64,000 nucleotides of DNA from Paramacrobiotus metropolitanus (lineage: Eukaryota > Tardigrada > Eutardigrada > Parachela > Macrobiotidae). The notes under the pieces were generated by a model that worked only from the letters and a program-made list of their open reading frames with translations, was not told where the DNA came from and did not search any database. The position numbers and the translations under genes were made by a program. Location of the stretch: assembly GCF_019649055.1 (NCBI RefSeq), contig NW_026570329.1, forward strand, positions 310,001 to 374,000. The letters run 5' to 3'. Positions 12,623 through 24,027 of this stretch are shown here, in pieces; position 1 is the stretch's first letter; the number at the start of each line of letters is the position of its first letter.

Positions 12623-15456
12623 TTACATGTCGACTTCATTAGTGCGGGCGGCGTTCAGTTCTATTCTAACGACCGCAAGTGCCAAATCCTCCATGACATC
12701 CAACATGCCTTGCAATATCTTCAGCAACGTCTTGAACGTGACAATGGCACCAATCATAGAGCCAACCACGGGCACCCATTTCAGCACATGGGGAGCAGAA
12801 GTCGGTTTTAATTTAGGAGCATACGACGCCAGCTCCTGGATACTGCATGGAGGAGCCGCCGAGGGCGGGAAACAGCCGTGAACCATGTTCATTAAACTAG
12901 CTAGATCGTGGCCGGTTCGTCGAGATGTCGCTTCGAGCGAGGCATCATCCAGACCTAAGGTGACCAGATAGCGCACAATGGCAGATCGCACCGTCTCCAG
13001 ATCGACCACAGCGGAAACAAACGGAATTGGTGCCGCGGCGGCAGATGCAACGGCCACTTTCCATGGTTCGCTTCGTAAAATCTACAAATCAAGGCGTTTA
13101 TCAGTACAAGTATCGAATCCTCCGAGGGTAAAAGCACATAGCTTCTGTATGAGTAAGTCCGAGGCGACAAAAAAATGATAATTTGGGTAAAGTTTATCGA
13201 TAACAAAGTTTTTTTAGTCTTAAGCATCTATACTTTGCTCAATATGATGTGTGCGTCAAATAAGGTATGGTAATGACAGCGTATACCGTGCGATGACTCG
13301 ACTTCATTGTCTGCGTAAGATAACAGGGTAATAAAAAGTTGAAAGACTCATTCGGTGATTCAGTTGTAACAGTTATTGCATACTCCGGACATGTACGGGT
13401 ATGTACTCGCATAATTATAGTTCCCACTTGATCAGGCGACTCTGACTGATAATTTTCTGCTTTCGATTACACGGTTTAATACAGATTACAGAATACAGTG
13501 AGTTAACAAGATACGTGGCAATTGAATAATGTTAGACTGTATCGTGCAATTGTTTCAACAAGTCATTAGCTGCGATACAGACAGAATACAGTGAGTTAAC
13601 AAGATACGTGGCAGTTGAATAATGTTAGACTGTATCGTGCAATTGTTTCTACAAGTCATTAGCTGCGATACAGATAAGTATACTTACAACTTTAATTGCA
13701 GCTCTTCTTGGGAAAGCTATTGTTTAGCGCCAAAATCGTGTTATAATTACTTAAAACAGTTCGATCATAAACAACTATCAGGGTGATCAGAAAGCAAAAA
13801 GAAAACTGGTTTACTTTTTCCTCTTTTTCCGTAATACCACCGATGCGGCGACTCCTGTTGTTTGTATTTTCAGTGACAAATATTATCATAAAAACTCGTA
13901 AAAGGGACACATTCAGCGTTCTCAGACGTTTTACAAACTTCGTAGTTCTCAAAAATACGCAGCAGTGTCGCGACACTGAAACCGGCTAATAATTGCTAAC
14001 AGGCGAATGTGAGTGGACGACATGAATGCCGCATTACGAATACATCATTTTTGATATAGCTGGTGCAATTATATGTCGTCTTCGTTGTCAAGAGCGGCGT
14101 TGAGTTCTATTTGAACAACCTCACGGGCCAAGTCCCCCAAGACATCCAACATAAAATGCAGCGCCCTCTGCACCGTCTTATACATGGAAATTACTGAGGA
14201 ATAATATGGCAGCATTTGCAACAATTCCACCATTATTTGTCCTATATGAAGATCGGAAGTCGGTTTTGGTTCGGGAGCATATGCCGCCAGATCCTTGAGT
14301 AACTGGGGTGGCGCCGCACAGCCAGCAGCGGCTAAATCATGACCGGTGTAGCGAAGCATCATCCAGACCTAAGACGCTTAATGGCTGCACGCTGTGTTCC
14401 ATGGATGGGAAAACGCGGCGACTTAATGGCAGCCGATACGTTCCAATGGCCGCACGCTATCCAGTTCCATCGGATGGGAAAACAACGGCGACTTAAGGGC
14501 AGCCGATACCAGTGCCACCTTCCATATATCATTTCGTAAAACCTTAAAAGCGGGCAGTGTGTGAAATTGGTAAATCTTTATTTGATGTCTACCTAATGAC
14601 AAAATTACGGGCAGTTGAAACAAATTTGCACCATAGATGGCAGAAAGGTTCAGCGCCACGTTTGTCAGTTGACGCATCGTACCTTAATTTTTTCCTTAAT
14701 TAGATTCTCACTGAAGTTAAAGCTCAATCCCATAGTCAGAGCTCGAGATTTCAGTGCCGGAAAGTCTTCGATCAACTGCATCTGTAGTTTACCAAAGTCG
14801 AAACGTTGTGGTTGGTAGCTGTCAATTAAGAAGATGGGAGCCATGACACAGTTCTTTTGCAAGTGCAGCTTAATTTCCTCCCTAATTTCATGTTGCACTC
14901 TGCTTGCATCGTGAGATCTGGGATGGGCGCGCCGGTCATTGAATACATCGATTCTTACTTTGGTGCGGACGAAAAAGAACTGACGATTTGATTCACCAAT
15001 CTTTTGCCCTAGCCACATATCGGCACCGGTGAACCGTTGCGAGCACATGATTATGAAGAAGTCATAACGAGAAAATTCCACCAACTCTAGATATTCATCT
15101 TGAGGGAAGTTCGGGGTACCGACTCCAGGTAAATCCCAGAACACCAGTGCTTCGTGACCTGGTTGTCGATACGCTGTGGGCTCTCTGGTTGTTTCCACGC
15201 AGTCCGTTCTCGCGGCGCCGGGGTCATCGGCGGTTAGGCCTCGAATGGCATTGACGAAGGTGGATTTTCCCGCACCAGAATTGCCAATGATAGCAATATG
15301 CAGTGGCTGGGAAAATAATTCGTGTTCTTTCTGTTTGTACAGTTTAATGATGCCTTTCACTCCGTCTCTCTGCCATCGCTGCTTGAATTCACCAAGTTCA
15401 GCGGTATCAAACTGCTGAAAAATGTCCGTTATCTTCCACTCCCGAATAATGTCCAT
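12623..15456 (-). CDS. IRG-like (immunity-related GTPase family) protein
   Basis: Two coding exons on the minus strand, 15456-14683 and 13081-12623, join in phase 0 to give 410 residues, the normal size of IRG proteins. I chose ATG 15456 because a stop lies just upstream in frame; a spliced upstream exon is possible (AG at the same place). The G domain has the P-loop GNSGAGKST, the G3 motif DLPG (in VFWDLPGVGTPNFP) and RTKVRID in the position of the usual TKxD. The order and flanking residues (FVNAIRGL, ETTREPTAY) match IRGs. The second exon is helical (LGLDDASL, RRTGHDLASL, then hydrophobic helices GSMIGAIVTFKTLLKILQGM) and matches the C-terminal helical bundle. In vertebrates IRGs act on membranes of pathogen-containing vacuoles; in invertebrates the role is not established. 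Intron 1 of this model contains a damaged second copy of the last exon (14069-14542). Confidence 0.85.
13488..13675. repeat. Two-copy direct tandem repeat, 93-bp period
   Basis: The segment starting GAATACAGTGAGTTAACAAG at 13491 repeats at 13584 with two or three substitutions. It lies inside the IRG-like gene's intron and has no coding potential. It is probably a simple local duplication. Confidence 0.8.
14069..14542 (-). pseudogene. Damaged duplicate of the IRG-like last exon
   Basis: This block has a phase-0 acceptor (after AAG at 14543) and begins VLRNDIWKVALVSAA, parallel to ILRSEPWKVAVASAA in the intact exon at 13081. It ends VQIELNAALDNEDDI, parallel to VRIELNAARTNEVDM. In between, a roughly 65-base tandem duplication (14379-14441 against 14442-14511) and a deletion around the GLDDASL / TGHDL segment break the frame. 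It could once have been a mutually exclusive last exon, since both copies accept the same donor in the same phase. As it stands, it could only make a truncated tail. The coding direction and spacing suggest a duplicated exon that was later damaged. Confidence 0.8.
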
Positions 15457-16333
15457 CGAACAGAGCCTCAACTATTTGAATTTAAAATGTCCTTGTTCAG
15501 AATTATCCATATGAAGTAGTCGCATTATAATAACCGACAACCAGTTGTTTAAGAAAAGCGCATTTGGTAAGCATTACTGTAAAATTCTAGAATGGCTCCG
15601 TCGGATGATTAAATACAGTACCTTGTGTGGAAAGTAATCAAACTTTACGGTTGTTAACTGACAAGCATTGATTGTGCTCTGTGAAATGTGTCCGAGTTTA
15701 GCAATCAGTCTATCACGGGCAACAGTTGGCAAGTCTGTTCTGGCTATGACTCAGCTTAACATAATTATTTTAGCGCTCAAAGATACGATAATAAAAACTA
15801 AAACTCCTATTGTACGATGACTCTGGTTTAATCTACTTATTCTAAAGCCCAGCCGATATGATATTGAACAATCTTAATAGCATACATCTGAACTATTGCA
15901 CGTACAAGCTACTGCCATTGTGACTTTTAGACTGGCGCCTTCGATTACAGCAATTAAATGTCAGCTAATACACGTGCCAGTTGAATGGTTGTGCAACGCT
16001 GTTTTCAACGGCGGCCATCTGACAACGGAGCCGCCTCCGTTGCCAGATGCCGAAGCTGCCTTTACAAGAACAGAGTCTGTTCTCATGCGGTTCTTAAGAA
16101 GGTGAACCCTAACATTAGCTCTAATTACACGGCAGCTACGCTGAATGACGGGGTTTTCAATAAATCAGTTTGCAGTAAACTTCTTGGGAAGATTCGGTTT
16201 GTTATTTGGACAACATTTGTGCAATTCTAGGAAAAACGTGCAAAGCCTTTGAGTGGACCACTAACCGACATTTCGAGCCAAAAAAGGAATGCACTAAACA
16301 GCACTCATATCTTGCGATGACTTCCACAAAGAG
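15457..16333. other. Intergenic region, nothing recognised
   Basis: Lies between the start of the IRG-like gene and the end of the H2 pseudogene. It should hold the IRG-like promoter. The open stretches seen are short and featureless. Confidence 0.4.
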
Positions 16334-18758
16334 TCAATTCACAGTATGGACAGCTATTTGTCGAGGATCAGTTTGGGTTTTTTCGACGAGGCTGGTAATC
16401 AGGTGCAACTGCTGCGTGACCTGCACTACCAAACGCGACTTAATATCGGTTTCCGCCGCAAGGGCTTGTTGTTGTAAAGTCTGCAAAGCGGCCATTTGCT
16501 GACCGGGGCTCAGCGCGTTGAGGGCGGACAATCCCGCTGATTGTTGATTGACATGCTTTCCATGGACATCAAGATACATTCCAGCCATCACGCGCAGAAA
16601 ATACGCTTGCCCTAGAATCTCTTGGCAGTCGTCCACAATCATCGTGGCGATGAAATCCCGGCCGTCGCGATCGGTGTCAGCCAAACTAGCGATTGCAGCG
16701 GCATCGGCCAGCGGCCTGAAGGAGTGTTTGACCGCGCGGTCTACCTGAAACGTCATAGCGGCGAAAAAGTCAACGAGTGCACTCCATTGGTGACGCAGCT
16801 GACCGAGAACCTGTGTGGCATCTTTTAGTAGCTGGATTATTTCTTCAAACCGCACAGTCTTCATATCCAACATGGCCAAACGGCCGATGATCTGGTAGTA
16901 GGACCGATACGAGTTTATTCGCAGCTGCAAGATCTTCATCTGCGCTTTGGCTTTTTCCTTAGCGTACTCGGCTGTCATGAAGATTTTGATGCGCTCGTTA
17001 GGAAGGGGCCTTCCAGATTCGCCACCATTTGAATGCTGGTGTCGGTTTTTAAAATTTCGTTGCGTTGGGCCAGCGCTTCAGAATACAGGTTCTAGGTGCT
17101 TCCTGGTTCAGTTCGGCCAGTGGCGTTCTTTGCACCTTTCCACTCGGTTTCTCCGTCACTATCGCTAACACGATCGGCAACGTCCGGAACCTGGTCATTC
17201 AGTTTACGGATGCGTTGGCCATTGGGAGAAGGGACGGCACGTGGTTGCGCCTCGAGGACGACCCTGGTGTTGCGAAAGAATGATTGTGCGATCTCTGTTG
17301 ATGAGGAGTTGGACTGTTTTAAGTAGCTCCTGATGGAATCCGTCACTTCCATTACTATGGACGCTTCTTTATGATCGATCGGTGGAATGCTTTGCGAAGA
17401 ACCAGTTGCACTTGTTGATGTTACCGAGGAGCCGACCGCAGCTGGAGCGCCGAGGACATATCCAGTCAGAAGAGAAGGAAGCACATCTACGACGGCGTGT
17501 GCCAGCCGCTGCTTAAAGGCCTTGAACCCGGTCGGTAATTGTCTTATCGCTTCTGCATGTGCTTCATCCGCTTGGCGTACCTTAAAAAATGACACAGTAA
17601 TGCAAAGGAAATTCACCAAAGCTTTTACAACAAGCCCACCAGCAAAAGATGTTCGAAATTTCAAGCATTTAAGGACATAAATTTTTATTTAACGAGAAAT
17701 GGTCGTGTATTTAGTCATGCTGTAATACCAACTGTATCAGAGCAGCAGAGAAAAAAAAACTAAAAAAATTTAAAACCATTGTACTATATGTGTTCGTTAC
17801 CTGCTGGTTGATTTCACGCTGCTTTTGTTCCAGCTCTTGGATTTCTCGATCAGAGGCTGCTTTGAGAACTTCATTTGTGTCCTTTCCAATCGCGTTTCCC
17901 ACAAGTGATCTTCATAATCATCTTTTCGAGACCGTACCGCTTCGGTGATTTCTCCCGTCAGATTCATCACAAGACCAAATTTATTAGCCGTACTGCCGGC
18001 ACTCGGTGCCGCTTCTTCCCCAATCAACCGGATGGAGTTGAGAGAATGTTGACCATCCTGGGCAAAATAGACAGCGGAGAACCTTTGGGTACGCGGACGA
18101 TGGTGCGCAGATGCACCGGCACTTGTTGCATTTCCATCTGGAGAAAGGTCATAGTGCGGAATGCGTCGTGAAAGGCATCCCATGCTTCATTAGCCAGCTG
18201 CACCAGCGACGCGCGCATTGATGAAGGGTAGCGCAGGAAACGGAATCCTCCCACTTGTGGGCGTTCGGCCAAAGAGACATCGGTTTTTGCACAAAGAACA
18301 AGAAGTTGCCCTATTAAAGCCACTGATGCCGGAGCCGGACCGAGATATGTTTCCGGGAAAATGCGAGATTCCCAGAGCTGGGCGCTCTGTTGTAACTGGG
18401 AGTCTGAAATCACTAACAGGTTAGCAAAGAATATCACATGTCAAATACAGGCGCCGGAACAAATTTATCACGTTGACCGACGTTGAGTAACGAACAAACC
18501 GGTAATGAAAATGTACCTTCTGGCAAAACAAAACTTCAGAACGATACAAAAATATGGGCTGTAGCTTAGTTTAAAAATGGATGCGTTGTATGCCAACTGC
18601 AACGGTGCAACCTCTTAGGCCGACTAACAATAAGGCGATTCGGCATACAGGCTTCAGGAGCCACCATGAATGCCTCGATAAAGGAAATTCTCAGTACATG
18701 ATAAGGGAGCAGGGTGGTTGAACTTGCTGCACATATACACTCTGTACTTAAGGTTTTG

Positions 18759-19714
18759 GGCAGGGGATAAAAGGTGGCAGTGGCACCTGCCACTGGCAAC
18801 TGCCACCGGCAGTGGCAGTTGCCAATACGCGTTCTGGCAAGCGATAAAACTTGGCAACTGCTCGAATTTTAAAATGAGATGGACGTGCCATCCAACGATA
18901 ATCTCCTTCTGAAATATCAAAAAAATTCAGAAGGGAGTAAGTCACCGGGTAATTCTAGTTAATAGTTCTGGTATTTGCTGTGGCAGCGGTGCTATTAGTG
19001 GCACCGATGACGGTAATAGTTGGTATAGTAATTCTTAGGTACTGGTGGTGTTAATGGTGGTGGTGAGGGCAATGCAAGTGTTTGCGGTGGTAGGACTGCA
19101 TCTTTACAGTTTTCTCAGATTTCCTTGTTATATTTGGTTTCTCGTTGTCAGGTGTCCCAGTTTTTTTAATTTCTTAGCTTTTCAGCTTTCTTAGTTCTGT
19201 TATTTTCCTTAATTATTTAGGATATATTTTGCTGTCTCTTGGGTTATTTCTTAGATTTTCTTAAGAAACAACGCAAACCTTAAGAAAAAAAATTGAAGAC
19301 CTACCTCATAAAAGAAAGCCTTAGAACAACCTAAAATTAACCCAAGAAAACCTAAGAAAACCTCGAAATAACTTAAGAATAACCCGAGTTAACCTAAAAA
19401 TAACCTAAGAAAATCTAAGAATAATCTAAGAAGCAACCCTAAGAAAATCTAGCGAGTAAGGGACATGCATAAGAAAACATCCCAAACACAGATACGAAAA
19501 TCAAGACCGCTAAGAAATTTGGGTTTCCACCTTACTCTACCATAACCACTGCCAGTCTTATTACCACCACCAGTACCGCTACGCTTACCAAAAACCACTA
19601 CAGTACCCGTACCATAAATTAAAACTTATCGGCGACTCACTTCCTTTTTAATTTTTTTTGTACAGTATTTTCTATATCTATTTTCTATGTATATAAATAT
19701 ATTTTTTATATATT

Positions 19715-19760
<46 letters not shown>

Positions 19761-19909
19761 TATTTAGATATTTAGATATTTTCATCTATCCCATTTCAGG
19801 GTTCCGGCAGTTGCCACGTTAGATCGCTTGGCAGAACGCGTAGTGGCAACTGCCACTGCCGGTGGCAATTGCCAGTGGCAGGTGCCACTGCCACCTTTTA
19901 TCCCCTGCC
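18759..19909. mobile_element. Fold-back element with palindrome-rich inverted ends, in H2 intron 1
   Basis: Ends begin GGCAGGGGATAAAAGG and form inverted repeats of roughly 100 bases packed with alternating TGGCA and TGCCA. They resemble the ends of the 9.5-12.1 kb element (GGCAGGG, AAAA, then TGGCA), so the two are probably related families. The interior is mirrored as well. GGT-rich sequence on the left (about 19,000-19,090) faces ACC-rich sequence on the right (about 19,530-19,620). T-rich TTTCTTAG-like repeats (about 19,100-19,265) face degenerate CCTAAGAAAA repeats (about 19,270-19,450). No target duplication was recognised at the flanks and no coding frame was found. Confidence 0.7.
19715..19758. 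repeat. (TA)n microsatellite
   Basis: An uninterrupted run of TA dinucleotides inside the fold-back element, followed by a few GATATTTA units. Confidence 0.9.
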
Positions 19910-20335
19910 AAACTGGAAACTTTTGCTTTAACGTACTCCCAGGAACCTCGTTCGAGTGTTGCATAGTATAGTAAGAACTTTAGAGAGGTGTTCATTATAC
20001 GCGAGGCCCCCCCTGCATTATAGTCTACGCGACGCGCCGGTTCCGTAATGACCGTTCAATGTACACCAGTGTTCAATTGCACGCGAGTGTTCAAAGTCCC
20101 ACGTTTTACTGTACTGTATTGACCGACGTGAGTTAATTGTGTGTACTTTGTACGATTTGCTTTTTGAATAATAAAAATTAATAGCTAGAACTACTTGATT
20201 AAAACCTTGCTTACCAGTGTCTGTCCCGTTTTCCGTTAGTAGCACCGACAGGCTAGAGGAAGAGCGTGCTCCATCATGAAGCAGAATCAAGAGCAAAGCC
20301 AATACGAAGCATACCGAATGATATCCGGTTGGCAT

Positions 20336-21576
20336 TGTTTTTACTTTTACGTTAACAAGTATTTCACCAAAATGCAGTTAGCGCTGTGCCAACTACTAAC
20401 AGCAATATTAGTGATCATAATTTTTTGAACTTTATGTAGTTGCGTCTGAAAGGTGATTGTGTCATTCATCTGAAGACAATGGTTTAATACACTAAATAGA
20501 AGTGCAAGTGAACGACTGATTTCTTTTGACCACGACGACCACCACTGATTTCTTTTGACTGTCAAAATAGGTACAAAGTCTGATAAACAAAACACGTCAT
20601 ATGACCGACAGGTTTCGTAATCTATACTTCGTTTTTTCCCACCCTGATTTTGATCCTTATTTTAAACAACACTAAATCCGCAGTTTGAGTACTGTTTAGC
20701 GGGTAACAACACTCTTTGTACTGGAACATCTCTTAGAAGTGATGCTGACAGACGAAATTGCACAAAAATTTTCTGGTGAAGACAGGACGTGCAAACACGT
20801 CGTATGACCGACAGGTTTCATAGTCCATGCTTGGTCCTTTCACACCCTGATTTTTATCCTCATTTTAAACAACAATAAATACGGAGTTTGAGTACTGTTT
20901 AGCGGGTAGCCACACTTTTTATACCCAAACATCTCTTAGAAGTGGTGTTGGCTGACGAAATTGCACACAGAAGTGATGTTGGCTGACGAAAGTGCACACA
21001 AATTTTCTGGTAAAGACAGGACGTGCAAAGACTGCGTGACCAGGAAGCCATTCTGCTTATCGAACAGCTGATCATGCTTGTTTGTTGAGCAAGGTCGTCA
21101 TACTAGGGCGCGTGTGCGCAACAAGATCGCAACCTAAGGTCAAGAAAGACTGCATATAAATAGTGGTAATTTCGTATCTTTTAGTACCATTGGGTTTTAG
21201 TTGTATTTATATTAGCTCCTAGCTAGTATCTTCGTTATTTACCGTACAAGGAGAGATCATCAGCCTGTCCCTCGAATCGGAGGTTTGTGACTAAATTTTT
21301 TGATCATGGTTATGGATCAATTGTTATATACAGATACGCATTACGTCGTTTTAAGTAACAAATAACATACCGGCGCTTACTATTATTACTATTATTACAG
21401 AGGCAGTCAATAATTAGAGTGTTCAAGATAACAAAATTAATTTTTTCAAAACTAATGCGCGGGTCTTCTGCTTCGAAAACTATTAGATTTTCTTGGCTCG
21501 CCTGCGGAAGCCTTGCCCACATATTTTCCTGACGCACGCGAGTGACTTGGGTTTATCGAATTTTTTCCTACCCAAG
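20336..21576. promoter_or_regulatory. Shared divergent upstream region of H2 and A
   Basis: Lies between two divergent signal-peptide exons. About 20,596-20,800 is repeated directly at about 20,795-21,030 (TATGACCGACAGGTTTC, TTTGAGTACTGTTTAGCGGG and GCTGACGAAATTGCAC recur). Next comes the conserved box CAGGAAGCC...TGATCATG (21,048-21,085), and then a TATA box (TATAAA, 21,155-21,160) about 420 bases before the A start codon. The same order occurs upstream of other family-A genes. A non-coding first exon ending near 21,285 is possible. Confidence 0.55.
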
Positions 21577-23405
21577 ATGGACGACCGTCGCTCCTGGATA
21601 ATCCTGTTAACGTTGGTCGCTATTGCAGAAGGTAGGAAATAAAATGATGAAAATAATTTTTTTATAATTTTGAAATCTAATTTGGTACAGCTGGTATCTG
21701 TACCGTGTACGTACCTCGTAAATATTGAATAATAGCTTAATAAGGCGACCAGCTACAACCGGTCATGTACTTTGATTTTGCAGCAACGTTTTGTTTTAAA
21801 TTTTGTTATGGTCTCATTAATAGGTATTGGGTACTGCCGATCACAGTTTCTAAAATGTTTGTGCTTGGAGCTATATATGAGTTTTACTGTAGTCTGTAGG
21901 ATGTAATTAAAGTATTCTGCATGACTTATTTATGAACTGCATTGTTTGTTATTCCTGCTTTCAAGCAAAACCATGTAAAAAGTCTTATGAAACTTATTTG
22001 CGTATTTAAATGCCACAAAGTTAACGGACTTATAGCTCATCATATTCCTTGTTCGTGGTCTCTTTTGCCTGTATTGTGTTAGAGTTATTTATAACTCTAG
22101 TCGAGGGGTTGACAGTTTTTTTGGAAATTAGAAAGCAAATTCCAGAGAAAGTTTTGCGTACGCACGTAGGACTAGTATACTAATACTGGGTTTTAATTTC
22201 AACTTGCTCAAACTCGCCAACGTAATAAACAGCATGTAACTGTATAATACGGTCTAGTTACCTGCCGCATACCGTTGCAGGCAGCAACCTGGAAGCTTAC
22301 AAGCATGCGGTGCTGTATCCATACAAAAATGCCGTAATTTACCTTGCCGACACAGTCATGTTCCCGCTCAGTGCCGCTCCAGTTCCTGTGAACGCGAACC
22401 AAACCGGTAATCATGATCAGAAGAAAACTATGCAGAAAAGCTTTTGTTTAACCATTCTCTAATTTCAGAGTTGACACCCGAGTTGAAAGCCTTTGCGCGC
22501 GACTCCAAAACGTTCCACGCCAGTGTTCGTGCTATCAATGCCGCAGCGGAAGCGGAAAAAGTCAAAACACAACAGCAAATAGAGCAGAAAACGGCGGAAG
22601 TGGCCGCTTGTAATGCCCAGCTGAATCAGAAAAATCACGAACTCAATGCGAAGAACGCAGAGCTGAGTGGACAAGAGGTTCAGCTGAATGCGGCCCACAG
22701 CTATCTGGCGCAAGCTCATGCAGATGCCCATCAAGCCCAGCGGGATTACGATGAAGCCCAACGTAAGGTGGAAGAACAACGAAACTGCATTCTAAAAAGA
22801 AAAAAGCGCTTTATTTTCGACCTTTTCGAGAAGATAATAAATGCCCCATGCCACGTCTTTCACAATATTGACGCCTCGAAGGTCCGTCGCACTGAAGTGG
22901 GACACAGAAAGAATCAGGCCCAAGCACGTGTCAATGAACTTACTCAGCTGGTCAATCAGAAGCGCGGTGAACGGGATCACGCACAACATCAGGTAAACAG
23001 TATTGTAACAGCATGATGCAAGATGTAGTACATAGTTTCTCTTTTTCTCAGGTAAACGCAGTTACCGCTCAAAAGCAAGCATTGGAACATCAGTTGTTCC
23101 AGCTTCAAGCGCAGCTCCAGCGGGAAACGGAACTGGTGGCGCCAATCAATTTGTTTTACGGACATATCTCCACCGTTTTTGACCATTCTGGAAGCCTGCA
23201 GAACGTTATGGATAAACTTATCTCCATTGAGCTTGTCATAACGCCCCTGCAGCAAATTTCGGAGAAGCTGATAGCATTCACCGGTGATCAGTTGATTAGA
23301 AACGACATCAGCGCGGCCTTGACTCGTATGCGTCAACATATTACCACCCTCAAAGAGAAACTGCCGCAGTATCCCCTGTTTTTCCTCAATCACGCTATGT
23401 TGTAA
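21577..23405 (+). CDS. A: secreted coiled-coil family-A protein, unknown function
   Basis: Exons 21577-21631, 22281-22406, 22469-22992 and 23052-23405 total 1,059 bases, one frame of 352 residues. Exon 1 is a signal peptide (MDDRRSWIILLTLVAIAE). Exon 2 holds the family motif YKHAVLYPYKNAVIYLADTV and ends in an NQT glycosylation site. Exon 3 is a long charged, glutamine-rich predicted coiled coil. It is followed by Cys167, a polybasic KRKKR (170-174), a short amphipathic stretch (FIFDLFEKIINAP), Cys188 and HNID. Exon 4 is a second helical region ending LKEKLPQYPLFFLNH. I do not recognise the family. The protein should be secreted, and the polybasic site between two cysteines could allow cleavage into two disulfide-linked chains. 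Intron 3 is only 59 bases. The upstream neighbour H2 is divergent. Confidence 0.85.
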
Positions 23406-24027
23406 CTGTTTGAAATATGACTAGAAGGTAATCTTAGTACTTTAACTCTTCATTTACATTAAAAATTTGCGTGGTTATATAACATAATAAATATACTGTT
23501 GCACCCTAACAATAACATTTTTGAATGAAATCGAATGGTATCAAGGAACTCGGTTATGGAAATCTAACCAAAAAAAGAGAAGCCGTTACAGTTCTTTCAT
23601 CGGTTCGGTTACCATTACAGTTCTTTGTTAAATATATAAGATGACCGAGATTATAACTGTGCACCGAAAAAACAAATCGGCAGTAGTTGGATGAAAACAC
23701 AAAATACGTACAACGCATTTCACTGGAAAACCGGTTTGTCCTTGGGAAATCATTTTCTGGGATCGTAATTTGACTGAAAAGGTCGCCGGTAAAAGTCACG
23801 TCGCGCAGATTTTTCTACTACCGTAACTTATGTGGGCCACATGTTACTGGAACGGATTTCAAAAATGCAAAAGAACGCTGTCGGTCTGTATACCTAAGTA
23901 CTACTAGCAAAACTTTGAACCGCAGTACCTTGTGACTGCGAATTGTTATGACGAAAAAATGGTGCACCGGATGGCTCGTCACGTCACGCTCGTGCAATAA
24001 TCTGTCTGTTGTCTTTAATGCCGACAT
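23406..24027. other. Intergenic, nothing recognised
   Basis: AT-rich stretch after gene A. It includes AATAAA-like signals just past 23,480 that could serve gene A polyadenylation. No gene was recognised before the retrotransposon. Confidence 0.4.

Larger units (their letters stand above)
16334..20335 (-). pseudogene. H2: frame-broken copy of secreted helical family H
   Basis: Parallel to the intact H gene at 34,329-37,030. Exon 1 (20335-20215) encodes a signal peptide (LALLLILLHDGA) and ends in ENGTDT with a phase-1 GTAAGC donor, just like H. Exon 2 spans 18403-17801 and exon 3 17580-16334. Exon 2 is 603 bases against 605 in H, and exon 3 is 1,247 against 1,245, with at least three frame changes (about 18,050, 17,890 and 17,100). 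Protein identity to H stays very high across all frames, so the damage is recent or reflects uncorrected base errors. Intron 1 (18404-20214) has been invaded by the fold-back element at 18,759-19,909. Gene A starts divergently 1.2 kb from exon 1. Confidence 0.75.

Noticed and set aside
19270-19450. Telomere-like CCTAAG repeats
   Set aside because: The units are irregular (CCTAAGAAAA, CTAAGAATAA) and mirrored on the other side of a fold-back centre, so this is element interior, not a telomeric tract.
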